Shown: positions 1-7,095, counted from the stretch's first letter. The stretch is 19,017 nt of DNA from Chloroflexota bacterium (GCA_030271555.1 JARXKQ010000001.1:1-19017), one strand, 5' to 3'. A program made the numbers and translations. Notes: generated by a model not told the origin, from the letters alone.

Positions 1-131
1 CGCACCTTCTCAGCCGCAGCCGGCTCAGCCGCAGCCGGCTCAGCCGCAGCCGGCTCAGCCGCAGCCGGCTTAGCCGCAGCGGGCTTCTCGGGCACCTGCT
101 CCTGCTCGTCCTTCTTGATGTTCTCGGTCAT
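1..131 (-). CDS. N-terminal fragment of unidentified protein with PAAAE repeats (partial)
   Basis: An open frame starts at the ATG at 131-129 and runs off the left edge, giving 43 residues. The start overlaps the hspR stop codon as ATGA, so translation is probably coupled to hspR. The visible part begins MTENIKKDEQEQ, is charged, and then becomes an Ala/Pro/Glu low-complexity stretch made of five PAAA(K/E) units. Such disordered acidic or alanine-rich leaders occur on GrpE-like chaperone partners, ribosome-associated factors and secreted proteins, so the family cannot be named. A chaperone role is only suggested by its position directly behind hspR. The body of the gene is outside the window. 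Confidence 0.7.
   Translation of the reverse strand, partial: MTENIKKDEQEQVPEKPAAAKPAAAEPAAAEPAAAEPAAAEKV
11..85. repeat. 15-bp tandem repeat, five units, inside the partial CDS
   Basis: The unit cagccgcagccggct occurs four times without change at 11-70 and a fifth time with two mismatches at 71-85. On the minus strand each unit encodes one PAAAE pentapeptide (PAAAK in the diverged unit), so the repeat is in frame and can gain or lose units without shifting the reading frame. Confidence 0.9.
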
Positions 132-508
132 TTGACTCCCTGCGCTTCCGCCGCTTCAGTGTCCTTGGATTCGGCAGCCGTTGCCCTGGCGAGTGCCTCG
201 CCGTCTTCATAAAGCAGCTCGAGGATGCGGGTGCCGAGGCGTTCTTCGAGCTCGAACAGAACGCGAACCCCGGCGAGGTTGACGCCCATGTTCCGGGTCA
301 AGTGACGAATCCAGAGAACGCGCCGGATGTCGTTCTCGGAGTAGAGACGGATATTGGTGCGCGTTCGAGCCGGGCAGAGAAGCCCCTCCAGCTCATAGAT
401 GCGCAGTGTTCGCGGATGGACACGGACCAATTCGGCGGCGACGCTGATGACGTACACCGGCCGTTCTGGATCGCGTTCAGGCCGCTCTTCGCGGCTGCTT
501 TCAGCCAT
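128..508 (-). CDS. hspR: HspR-type MerR-family heat-shock repressor
   Basis: The 126-residue protein matches HspR: a short charged leader (1-17), then a MerR-type winged helix-turn-helix with YVISVAAELVRVHPRTLRIYE at about 19-39 and a wing region with R-LYSENDI at 54-61, followed by NLAGVRVLFELEERL, the start of a dimerising coiled coil (about 77-103). HspR represses chaperone genes (dnaK operon, clpB) through HAIR inverted repeats, with DnaK acting as co-repressor. The ATG at 508 follows a -10-like TAGGTT by nine bases and has no Shine-Dalgarno sequence, so the mRNA is probably leaderless. A HAIR-like repeat covers the promoter, which suggests autoregulation. dnaK, grpE and dnaJ are not visible in the window; the next gene overlaps by four bases. 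Confidence 0.9.
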   Translation of the reverse strand: MAESSREERPERDPERPVYVISVAAELVRVHPRTLRIYELEGLLCPARTRTNIRLYSENDIRRVLWIRHLTRNMGVNLAGVRVLFELEERLGTRILELLYEDGEALARATAAESKDTEAAEAQGVK

Positions 509-517
509 GAAGTCGGT

Positions 518-546
518 AACCTAAACCCTGACAATGGTGTTGTCAA
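518..546 (-). promoter_or_regulatory. hspR promoter (-35 TTGACA, 17 bp, -10 TAGGTT)
   Basis: On the minus strand a perfect TTGACA (546-541) is followed after 17 bp by TAGGTT (523-518). Transcription would start about seven bases downstream, at or just before the ATG at 508. This predicts a leaderless or nearly leaderless hspR transcript. Confidence 0.7.
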
Positions 547-547
547 G
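527..547 (-). promoter_or_regulatory. HAIR-like inverted repeat (probable HspR operator)
   Basis: The minus strand reads CTTGACA-N7-TGTCAGG. The arms are complementary at six of seven positions with a 7-bp spacer, the geometry of the known HspR box CTTGAGT-N7-ACTCAAG, and the CTTGA core is kept. The site covers the -35 hexamer of the hspR promoter, so bound HspR would block RNA polymerase. Confidence 0.65.
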
Positions 548-605
548 AGTATTGCGCCGCACCGCGTAACAGTGTTGCCTGCGGGCGACACGCCCGGAGG
601 GTGTG

Positions 606-1292
606 CTACCCGCCCTGGAGTCCGCCGAGCGAGTTCGCGTCGACGACCCAGATGGACGAGGGCAACCAGCCAGTGACCGGTTGTTCAACGACGACGATGT
701 GCATGACCGGGGCAATTGCGACGGTACGCTGCCCCGAGGTCTCCACCAGACCAAGCAATGTCGTTTGGAACGTCTCTGACCGAACCAACTCGACATCGAA
801 GCGCGTCGGGCTTGTTTGGGTCACGCGCAGGCTGTTGAACGGTTCGTCGGGGTCGAGGCCGCTTGATGGGCCGTAGATGGCCCGCTTGAACTCGATGGTC
901 GACGTGAGCCACGACCGCCGCTCGTCCCAGAACGCGACGAGACTGCCCGGTTGCGGCCCCGCGCTACCGAAGAGGCTGAGCGCCAGGTCGGGTCGATTCG
1001 ACTCCCACGCCTCCATGTAGGCCTCGACCGTGGAGGACGCCGAGCCGTGACGGCCGCCCAGCAGCCAGAAGGCCGTGAACACCGCGAGGGCCAGGGGCAG
1101 GAACAGCGCCAGCTGAAGTTCGCCGCCGGGCGCGCCCCCGATGGCTATCGCGCGGCGGCAGGCGTGGACCGCTTGCCCAACCCAGAAGACGAGCAGCAGC
1201 ACCAGCGGCACGAACACAGCCAGCCAGCGCGTGCCGTCGATGAACTGCCACGCGGCAAACAGCCAGCCGAGAATCGCCAGCGGTTGCAGCAA
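606..1292 (-). CDS. Membrane protein with TM2-like N-terminus and NTF2-like soluble domain; true start unclear
   Basis: From the first usual start codon (TTG at 1292) the protein has 228 residues. Two hydrophobic segments lie at about 5-22 and 24-41, with another at about 60-77, followed by a soluble C-terminal part (about 85-228, STVEAYMEAWES onwards) that resembles NTF2/DUF4878-type domains. The open frame continues upstream to about 1460 without ATG, GTG or TTG, and this upstream translation looks real: ALLVWGWGHITLGDRRGW resembles the G-x-G-H-x2-LG-x3-G signature of TM2-type membrane hairpins. The natural start may therefore be a rare codon (for example ATA at 1409 or CTG at 1364), or a sequence error hides it. 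It is the last gene of the potassium-module cluster. Function unknown. Confidence 0.7.
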   Translation of the reverse strand: MLQPLAILGWLFAAWQFIDGTRWLAVFVPLVLLLVFWVGQAVHACRRAIAIGGAPGGELQLALFLPLALAVFTAFWLLGGRHGSASSTVEAYMEAWESNRPDLALSLFGSAGPQPGSLVAFWDERRSWLTSTIEFKRAIYGPSSGLDPDEPFNSLRVTQTSPTRFDVELVRSETFQTTLLGLVETSGQRTVAIAPVMHIVVVEQPVTGWLPSSIWVVDANSLGGLQGG

Positions 1293-1425
1293 AACCAGGA
1301 TCCAGCCGCGCCGGTCGCCCAGCGTGATGTGGCCCCAACCCCAGACGAGCAGAGCCCGGCGCAGGACGCTCGCTGCCCCCGGCGTGGGCGCTGAGGCGTG
1401 GGTCGTTATGGGGCGCCCAGGGCGG

Positions 1426-2112
1426 TTAGTTCGACGAGCCGACCGGCTCGGAATCGCCGATCAGCTCGCGCCGCAATACTTCCTCGCCGCTATCGCCCTT
1501 GGCGACGGCCAGCACCTTGTCGCCCGCCTGGAAGACGGTGTCGGCCCGCACCTGCTGGACGCTGTTGCCGCGCAACAGCAGGAAGAGCGATGAGCCCTCG
1601 GGCAGGTTGATGTCAGTCGACTTGCGGCCCAGCGCGGGCGAGCTCTCGCTGATCTGCGCCTCAACAAGCTCCATCTCGCCCCCTTTGAGCTGCGCCAGAT
1701 GCAGCAGCTCGTGGACCGGGATGTCCTGCTCGATCGCGCCCAGGACCATGCGCGTCGGGCTGATGATCTCGTTCACGCCCAGGTGCTTGAAGAGGTCCTC
1801 GTTGCGCGGGTTGTTGACGCGGGCGATGGTCTTGGGCACATCGAAGTGATGCTTGGCCATCTGGCATACGACGAGGTTGTCCTCGTCATCACCGGTGACT
1901 GCGGCCACGACGGCGGCGCGGTTCGCGCCCGCCTCGGCGAGGTGCTTGCCCTCGCAGCCATCGCGGTTGAGCACGATACTGCCCAGCTCATCTGAGATCT
2001 GGCGCGCCCGACTCGCGTTCTTCTCGAGGATCACGAGCTCATGGCCCGCCTCGAGCAGCTCCTTGGCGAGGTAGTAACCGACCTTCCCGCCACCGACTAC
2101 GACGATGTACAT
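1426..2112 (-). CDS. trkA: TrkA/KtrA-type RCK protein (RCK_N + RCK_C)
   Basis: A 228-residue cytosolic regulator of potassium transport. The N-terminal Rossmann domain (RCK_N, about 1-125) begins MYIVVVGGGKVG with the nucleotide-binding GxGxxG motif at 7-12 and the acidic residue E30 at the end of the second strand. A second domain (RCK_C, about 135-220) contains SSPALGRKSTDINLPEGSSLFLLLRG and ends with GDKVLAVAKGDSGEEVLRREL, typical of ligand-sensing RCK_C domains, some of which bind c-di-AMP. It starts two bases after the stop of the upstream RCK gene. The pair beside an APC-type permease resembles the ceoB-ceoC arrangement of mycobacteria. No TrkH/KtrB channel subunit is in the window, so the membrane partner is either the KimA-like permease of this cluster or encoded elsewhere. 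Confidence 0.92.
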   Translation of the reverse strand: MYIVVVGGGKVGYYLAKELLEAGHELVILEKNASRARQISDELGSIVLNRDGCEGKHLAEAGANRAAVVAAVTGDDEDNLVVCQMAKHHFDVPKTIARVNNPRNEDLFKHLGVNEIISPTRMVLGAIEQDIPVHELLHLAQLKGGEMELVEAQISESSPALGRKSTDINLPEGSSLFLLLRGNSVQQVRADTVFQAGDKVLAVAKGDSGEEVLRRELIGDSEPVGSSN

Positions 2113-2114
2113 GG

Positions 2115-2612
2115 CTAATGCCCCGGGTGGCTGGCGCCGGCCGGAACGGCCGACTCATCGAGATGATCGTGATGGCGCTCCACGTCGCGCACGCCGCTTG
2201 CCCCGGGATCAGCCGCAAGACCGGTGAACTGGGCGAGCGCGTCAACCAGCAGCCGAGTGCGACAGATCGTCGCCACGCCCAGCTGCGTGTACGCCTCAGC
2301 GCGAACCGGGTCGTTGACCTTGGCCACAACGTTCTTGACGCCGAACGCCTCACTGGCCATCTGGGCCGCAAAGGCGTTGCGGTTGTCACCCTCCGTCAGC
2401 GCGTAGAACCAGTCGGCCGTGTCGGTGCCGACGCGGCGCAGCACGTCCTCGTCCGTGCCGTCGGCGCGGATGGCCTGGCCCGGAAAGTCCGGCTCGAGCC
2501 GGCTGAACGCCTCTGTGTTGTTGTCGATGATGGTCACGTCGTGGCCCTCACGGGCCAGCCGCTCGGCGAGCCCGGCGCCAACCCGGCCGCAACCGACGAT
2601 CACTGCTCTCAT
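2115..2612 (-). CDS. TrkA-N (RCK_N) domain protein without RCK_C, His-rich tail
   Basis: The 165-residue protein begins MRAVIVGCGRVGAGLAERL, with GxGxxG at 7-12 and D30 (TIIDNN) as in NAD-binding RCK_N domains; DGTDEDVLRRVG and the following ALTEGDNRNAFAAQMA match TrkA proteins. It ends at about residue 140 of a typical TrkA and lacks the RCK_C ligand domain found in the next gene; the tail carries a cluster of histidines (ERHHDHLDES...SHPGH). Its stop lies two bases before the start of the full-length RCK gene. The likely role is a heteromeric RCK ring with that neighbour in control of K+ flux. The short form could be a true architecture or the result of an old truncation; the frame itself is intact. 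Confidence 0.9.
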   Translation of the reverse strand: MRAVIVGCGRVGAGLAERLAREGHDVTIIDNNTEAFSRLEPDFPGQAIRADGTDEDVLRRVGTDTADWFYALTEGDNRNAFAAQMASEAFGVKNVVAKVNDPVRAEAYTQLGVATICRTRLLVDALAQFTGLAADPGASGVRDVERHHDHLDESAVPAGASHPGH

Positions 2613-2622
2613 TCGACAAACC

Positions 2623-3135
2623 CTAGCGCAAGCCCAGGCCGCTGCCGGCGGTCAGCTTGTCGGTGCTGTCGCGCCGCTCACCCGCGGCCGGCACGGGCTC
2701 ACGCGCCACGATCACCTGGCACGGGGCGTTCTGGAGGATGTACGGGATGGTCGTCCCCAGGGCGAAGTCGCCGCCGAACCGCTTGCGGTAGGGCAGGCCG
2801 ACGATGATCACGTCGGCGCCCAGCTCGATCGCCTCATCGACGAGCGCCGCGGCGACTTCGCGCGCCTGCAGCAGGTCGCCCGACAGCTTGACTTTGTAGC
2901 GCTCGGCGATCCCTTCGGCGAGATCGAGCACGGCCGACGCCGCGAGGTTCTCGTCGGTCATCTCCTCGGACAGCTCGTGCTGCCAATCGACCTCGATGAC
3001 GTGCACCGCCACGAGCTCGGCCGCGTTGGGCTTGGCCAGCTGGCAGCCCAAATTGACCACCAGCTCGTCGGTCGGTCCGCCGTTGAGGCCCAGGACGGCC
3101 TTGCGAATCGGATTGGGATTGGCACCCTCAGCCAT
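2623..3135 (-). CDS. Universal stress protein (UspA) family
   Basis: The 170-residue protein has one Usp domain: KAVLGLNGG at 12-20 as first strand, ELVAVHVIEVD at 40-50, ADVIIVGLPYRKRFGG at 107-122 and APCQVIVAREP at 137-147, the usual last strand. The ATP-binding motif G-2x-G-9x-G(S/T) is degenerate (G113, then Tyr where the second Gly is expected, and GTT at 127-129), so nucleotide binding is uncertain. It sits 30 bp behind the permease and 10 bp before the first RCK gene; Usp domains are recurrent partners of bacterial ion transporters, and a regulatory role on K+ or pH homeostasis is an inference. A -10-like TAGCCT eight bases before the ATG may give it an additional leaderless transcript. 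Confidence 0.88.
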   Translation of the reverse strand: MAEGANPNPIRKAVLGLNGGPTDELVVNLGCQLAKPNAAELVAVHVIEVDWQHELSEEMTDENLAASAVLDLAEGIAERYKVKLSGDLLQAREVAAALVDEAIELGADVIIVGLPYRKRFGGDFALGTTIPYILQNAPCQVIVAREPVPAAGERRDSTDKLTAGSGLGLR

Positions 3136-3143
3136 GCGGCGGA

Positions 3144-3149
3144 AGGCTA
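3144..3149 (-). promoter_or_regulatory. Possible -10 box (TAGCCT) before the usp gene
   Basis: TAGCCT on the minus strand ends eight bases before the ATG at 3135, the same geometry as other leaderless starts in this window. No clear -35 is seen. It lies in the only intercistronic gap of 30 bp in the cluster. Confidence 0.35.
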
Positions 3150-3165
3150 TCAGCCACGGTCAGGT

Positions 3166-5202
3166 TCAGCCGCGCGGCGGTTCGGGCGCGCGCTCCTCTA
3201 CTTCGCGTCGATAAGGAACGTTGACCACGACCGTGTGGGGCCGGCCCAGCAGGGCGCTCCTGAGTCGGTCGGCTGACTGGTTGTAGAGGATCCGCTCCCA
3301 CCAGTGGCGGGCGACATACTCCGGGATCACCACGAACGTGATCGGATCCTCTTTGTCGTCCGGCCAGGTCCGATCGAGCACGTCGAGATAGGCCAGCATA
3401 GGTCCGACCAGGGCGCGGTACGGCGATTCGACGATGACCAGCGGCACCAGCGGCAGCTGGCGCTCCCAGCGCTCGCGCATGCGTGCCGCTTCCTCCGGAT
3501 CGTCGGAGATGAGCACCGCGCGTATGTCGGGCGCGATCGAGCGGGCGACATTCACCGCCTGGACCACCGCGCGATTGATCGTGGGCACCGGCACGATGAC
3601 CCTTTCCTCGCGCCGCGGCGGCGGAATGACTGCGTCATCGCTCATCGCGAGGTGGTCAGCCGATGCTTGGTACTGGCGATGGATGAACAGCATCAGCAGG
3701 ATCAGGATCGGGATGATCACCGCCACCAGCAGTGATGTCGGCGCCTTGGCGGCGAGAACCACCAGGAACACGACGCCGGTAAGCAGGGCCCCGAACGCGT
3801 TGATGGTGAGCTTCTTGCGCCAGCCCGCCGAGCGTTCGCTCAGCCAGTGCCGAACCAGGCCCACCTGGCCGATGGTGAAGGCAATGAACACGCCCACCGC
3901 ATAGAGCGGGATGAGGGCCGTCGTGATGCCGCCGAACGCCACGATCAGCACGATCGCGGCGATGCTCAGGATGACGATGCCGCTCGTGAAGGCCAGACGG
4001 TCACCCCGGAAGGAAAAGACACGAGGCATGAAGCCGTCGCGCGCGAGGATCGCAGCGAGGCGGGGGAACGCGTTGAATGACGTGTTGGCCGCGAGGAAAA
4101 GGATCAGCGCGGTGAACGTCTGGTAGAGGTAGAACAGGATGGTGTTGTCACCGTAGATCTTGGCCGCGACCTGGCTGATCACGGTCTTCACCGCGGGCGC
4201 GTCCACCGGCACGATGCCGAACGAGTCGGCGACGAAGGTGATGCCGACGAACAGCACGCCCAGCAGGATGGCCATCACCAGCAGGGTGTTGGCGGCGTTG
4301 CGCGGTTCCGGTGGCTTGAACGCCGGCACGCCGTTGGCGATCGCCTCCGTGCCGGTCAGTGCTACCGAGCCCGACGCGAAGGCCTTGATGATGAGGACGA
4401 AGCCGACAAGCTGGAGCGTGTCTGGGGCACCTGGCAGCGGTTCAGGCGGCGGTGCGTGCTCGCCCAGGGCGACGATCCGGAACACCCCAAGGACGATGAT
4501 CGCCAACGTCCCAAACGCAAATATGTAGGTGGGGATGGCGAAGATGTTGCCCGACTCGCGCAGGCCGCGCAGGTTGCCGAGCATGATCAGCACGATGGCC
4601 ACGATGGCAATCTCGACGCGAATATCGATGAGGCCGGGCAACGCGGAGATGACCTGCTCGACCGCCGACGAGGTCGACACGGCGACGGTCATCACGTAGT
4701 CGACCAGCAGCGCGCCCGCGACGACCAGCGCGAAGATGCCCGGCAGGTTTGCCCGCGCCACCGCGTAGTCGCCGCCGCCCGACGGGTAGGCGTTGATCTC
4801 CTGGCGGTAGCTGATCGACACGACGCCAAGCAGCAAGGCGATGCCGATCGCGATGGGCAGGCTGAGCAGTAACGCGCCCGCGCCGGCGAGCACCAGAACG
4901 CGCAGGATCTCCTCGGTCGCGTAGGCGGATGAGCTGATGGCGTCCGAGCTGAAGATGGCCAGTGCCTTCTTCTTGGAAAGCCGCTCGCCCATCTCCTCAT
5001 AGATCGACAGCCGCCGGCCAAACATTGCGTGGCGGACCCTCTCGATCGCCCGGCCAGCCGCGGTGCGCGGCTCCGACGCGGCCTCGCGCGCTACGAACTG
5101 GCCCGGGCCGGCGTAGCGGAAGAACTCGGCGTGCGGTCGCTCGACGCGGACGCGGCGGTCACCCGGTTTGCGGCCGTGCAGCCACGGCTTCTCACTGCTC
5201 AT
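3166..5202 (-). CDS. KimA-like K+/H+ symporter, APC/KUP superfamily permease
   Basis: The 678-residue protein has a hydrophilic leader (1-75), about 12 membrane helices (about 80-535) and a cytosolic C-terminal domain of about 140 residues. The first helix carries FSSDAISSSAYATEE, the KimA (formerly YdaO) hallmark. D87 and Y94, D168 and T172, and T283 and E286 have the same spacings as residues recalled as important for K+ and H+ in Bacillus subtilis KimA (D36/Y43, D117/T121, T230/E233). The Usp gene and two RCK genes follow directly, and mycobacteria keep a similar permease beside ceoB-ceoC, so potassium uptake is more likely than amino-acid transport. Its ATG follows the upstream stop codon with no intervening base. 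The N-terminal leader is longer than in B. subtilis KimA (607 residues). Confidence 0.88.
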   Translation of the reverse strand: MSSEKPWLHGRKPGDRRVRVERPHAEFFRYAGPGQFVAREAASEPRTAAGRAIERVRHAMFGRRLSIYEEMGERLSKKKALAIFSSDAISSSAYATEEILRVLVLAGAGALLLSLPIAIGIALLLGVVSISYRQEINAYPSGGGDYAVARANLPGIFALVVAGALLVDYVMTVAVSTSSAVEQVISALPGLIDIRVEIAIVAIVLIMLGNLRGLRESGNIFAIPTYIFAFGTLAIIVLGVFRIVALGEHAPPPEPLPGAPDTLQLVGFVLIIKAFASGSVALTGTEAIANGVPAFKPPEPRNAANTLLVMAILLGVLFVGITFVADSFGIVPVDAPAVKTVISQVAAKIYGDNTILFYLYQTFTALILFLAANTSFNAFPRLAAILARDGFMPRVFSFRGDRLAFTSGIVILSIAAIVLIVAFGGITTALIPLYAVGVFIAFTIGQVGLVRHWLSERSAGWRKKLTINAFGALLTGVVFLVVLAAKAPTSLLVAVIIPILILLMLFIHRQYQASADHLAMSDDAVIPPPRREERVIVPVPTINRAVVQAVNVARSIAPDIRAVLISDDPEEAARMRERWERQLPLVPLVIVESPYRALVGPMLAYLDVLDRTWPDDKEDPITFVVIPEYVARHWWERILYNQSADRLRSALLGRPHTVVVNVPYRREVEERAPEPPRG

Positions 5203-5925
5203 CTAGAGGCCGAACTGTAGCCGCGCCGCGAGCCGGCGCGGGAGCTGCTCCCGCTCCATGAGCTTTTGCACCTGCTCGAGTGGATACGCAACGCGGCGCC
5301 AATCGAGCGTCCCGGCGTCGGTGTCGAGCAGCAGCGCCGATGCGCGTGGGTCGCCGTCGCGCGGCTGGCCGACGCTGCCGGGGTTGACGATGAGCCGCTC
5401 GCCGTCGAGTGGGTGGCGCGTCCCGGGCCCGATCTGCACCGCCTCCGCACGGCTGCCGCGTTGCCGAAACACGCCCGGCACGTGGGTATGGCCCACGAGG
5501 CAGTACGCAGTCTCGAAAAGCGCGAAGTTGGCGCGGGCCACGCCGGCGCTGTAGACGTACTCCCAGGTGGGGTCGCGCGGGCTGCCGTGGACGAGCGTGA
5601 AGGGCTTCATCTCTGTCCGCAGGGGGAGTGCCGCCAGCCAATCGCGCGTCGCCGGCGCGATGCGCTCCGCCGTCCACTCGACGGCTGCCCTGGCGTCATC
5701 GTTGAAGGCGTCCGTGTCGAGGGCGCCGATCGCTGCCGAGTCGTGGTTGCCCCTGACCCCGGTCGCGCCTTCAGCCTTGAGCCGCGCGACCACCTCGTCG
5801 GGTTGCGGGCCGTAGCCCACGATGTCGCCCAGCTGCCAGATGGCGTCGTATGGCTTGAGCGCCTCGAGCACGGCCTCAAGCGCCGGCAGGTTGCCGTGAA
5901 TGTCCGACAGCACGGCAATTCGCAT
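5203..5925 (-). CDS. Calcineurin-like metallophosphoesterase (YfcE-type)
   Basis: The 240-residue protein contains the full set of metal ligands of this superfamily: D8-x-H10 (VLSDIHGN), GD at 33-34 followed by IVGYGP, GNHD at 59-62, H113 in LVHGSP, and GHTH at 145-148. Such enzymes are Mn2+/Fe2+-dependent phosphodiesterases or phosphatases acting on nucleotides or phosphate monoesters; the natural substrate cannot be read from sequence. It is the first gene of the potassium cluster and directly abuts the KimA-like permease. A cyclic-dinucleotide substrate linked to K+ control would fit the neighbours but is speculation. TAGGCT lies nine bases before the ATG without a Shine-Dalgarno sequence, suggesting a leaderless start for the cluster within the end of rsmG. 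Confidence 0.9.
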   Translation of the reverse strand: MRIAVLSDIHGNLPALEAVLEALKPYDAIWQLGDIVGYGPQPDEVVARLKAEGATGVRGNHDSAAIGALDTDAFNDDARAAVEWTAERIAPATRDWLAALPLRTEMKPFTLVHGSPRDPTWEYVYSAGVARANFALFETAYCLVGHTHVPGVFRQRGSRAEAVQIGPGTRHPLDGERLIVNPGSVGQPRDGDPRASALLLDTDAGTLDWRRVAYPLEQVQKLMEREQLPRRLAARLQFGL

Positions 5926-5932
5926 CGGTGAG

Positions 5933-6763
5933 TCAGCCTAGCGGCCGACGTCTTCGTTCGCCCGGCGTGCGTGGGTAACCGTCTGGAGTCGGCCGAACTT
6001 TCTCGATGGCGACCAGGCAGTGGCCGGCCAGACCCACCTTGGCCGCAGCGGGCAATTCGATCACGCGGGGCTTGCCACCGCCGACTGCGCGGATGATGCG
6101 GGCGGCATCGGCCAACTCAGATTCGACACCGGCCGACTTCCAGGCCACCACATGGCCACCCACTTTCACCAGCGGCAACCCGAGCTCGGCTACTTCTGCA
6201 ATCTGGCCCAGGGCGCGGACCGTGACGATGTCCCACGCCTCGCGCTGGTCGGGCTCATCGGCCAGGTCCTCGGCGCGCTCGGCGAGGACGTCGATCGCGA
6301 CCAGGTCGCGCGCAACGGCAGCGGCCACCTCGAGAAACGCGGCCTTCTTGCCGATCGAATCGACGAGTGCCGCGCGTCGTGCCGGCAAAGCCACGGCCAG
6401 CGGCAGACCGGGGAAGCCGCCGCCGCTGCCCAGGTCGAGCAGCGTGGGATTGTCGCCGCCCAGTGTGCGCAATGGGGCGACGGCGATGAGCGAATCGAGG
6501 ACGTGGCCGCGCGCGACATGTTCCGGTGTGCGCAGCCCCGACAGGTTGACGTGCTCGTTCCAGGCGAGCAGCAGCCGCACATGACCTTCGATCGCGGCGC
6601 GAGTGGCGCCTTCGAGGTTGAGCGCCAGGTCCGTCAGACCGCGCTCGAGCACCTCGTCAAAGATTGGATCGAGCGCAGGTGTCGCGCCAACATCGTGCGG
6701 CAGCGCGGCTCGTGATTGGGGAGAGGCACGCCGCGGGAGCGAGGACCGATCAGGAACGTCCAT
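5933..6763 (-). CDS. rsmG: 16S rRNA (guanine527-N7)-methyltransferase RsmG
   Basis: The protein (276 residues from the ATG at 6763) is a class I SAM-dependent methyltransferase that modifies G527 of 16S rRNA; loss of RsmG gives low-level streptomycin resistance in many bacteria. The family hallmarks are LLLAWNEHVNLSG at 64-76, HVLDSL at 87-92, the SAM loop LLDLGSGGGFPGLPLA at 108-123, VDSIGKKAAFLE, and the C-terminal YPRTPGERRRRPLG. The first 35 residues are Pro/Arg-rich, longer than usual and probably disordered; a GTG at 6652 would give a family-typical length and is an alternative start. The frame also extends upstream to GTG at 6826. No mnmG, parA or parB is adjacent. Confidence 0.93.
   Translation of the reverse strand: MDVPDRSSLPRRASPQSRAALPHDVGATPALDPIFDEVLERGLTDLALNLEGATRAAIEGHVRLLLAWNEHVNLSGLRTPEHVARGHVLDSLIAVAPLRTLGGDNPTLLDLGSGGGFPGLPLAVALPARRAALVDSIGKKAAFLEVAAAVARDLVAIDVLAERAEDLADEPDQREAWDIVTVRALGQIAEVAELGLPLVKVGGHVVAWKSAGVESELADAARIIRAVGGGKPRVIELPAAAKVGLAGHCLVAIEKVRPTPDGYPRTPGERRRRPLG
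5935..5940 (-). promoter_or_regulatory. Probable -10 box (TAGGCT) for the metallophosphoesterase cluster
   Basis: TAGGCT is followed by nine bases and then the ATG at 5925, with no Shine-Dalgarno sequence. The box overlaps the rsmG stop codon (5935-5933), so the cluster would be transcribed independently of rsmG despite the 7-bp gene spacing. Confidence 0.45.
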
Positions 6764-7095
6764 GCCCGAACGCGCCTGAGCCGTTGTGCTGTCCCCGCCC
6801 CCGGCGGCCTGTCTATCTGGCACCACCGGCCCTTCAGTTTTCCCTCACCGTCCGGCTCGTCCGACCAGCTTTCGCTGGCCGCCGGGGCCGGCGAGGTTAC
6901 CGTACTCGGCCAGGGCGCTCTCCCCGCTAGGGCGCGCCAGTGATGCAGGCGCGCAGTGTCGCCAGACCGCATAGGCGTGGTCAATCGGCTTTTCCACGAC
7001 TTACCGTCGCGGCTGTGCATTTGTGGAGAAAGACGCTCACCGGCGGCTCGAGTGTGGAACGTTCGCGCCGCGAGGGCGGAACGTCGGCGCCGCGC
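6764..7095. other. Sparse region upstream of rsmG
   Basis: No convincing coding frame is seen on either strand. It contains a GC-rich inverted repeat of 7 bp with a 9-nt loop (6932-6954) and two facing near-matches to DnaA boxes (TTTTCCACG at 6990-6998 and TTCTCCACA on the minus strand at 7030-7022). The minus-strand part must include the rsmG promoter and leader, but no clear -35/-10 pair stands out. Confidence 0.5.

Noticed and set aside
1..85. Possible CRISPR or other repeat array
   Set aside because: Units are 15 bp, directly adjacent with no spacers, and keep an open reading frame, so this is a coding tandem repeat.
582..596. Small hairpin CGGGC-N5-GCCCG behind the membrane-protein gene as terminator
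   Set aside because: Only a 5-bp stem and no T-run; it could be chance in GC-rich DNA.
5203..5260. c-di-AMP (ydaO-type) riboswitch before the KimA-like gene
   Set aside because: There is no untranslated space: the permease ATG follows the stop of the previous gene directly, and the region upstream of that gene is rsmG coding sequence.
6990..7030. Two DnaA-box-like motifs near rsmG suggesting an origin
   Set aside because: Only two imperfect matches, no AT-rich unwinding stretch, and no dnaA, dnaN, parAB, mnmG or rpmH nearby.
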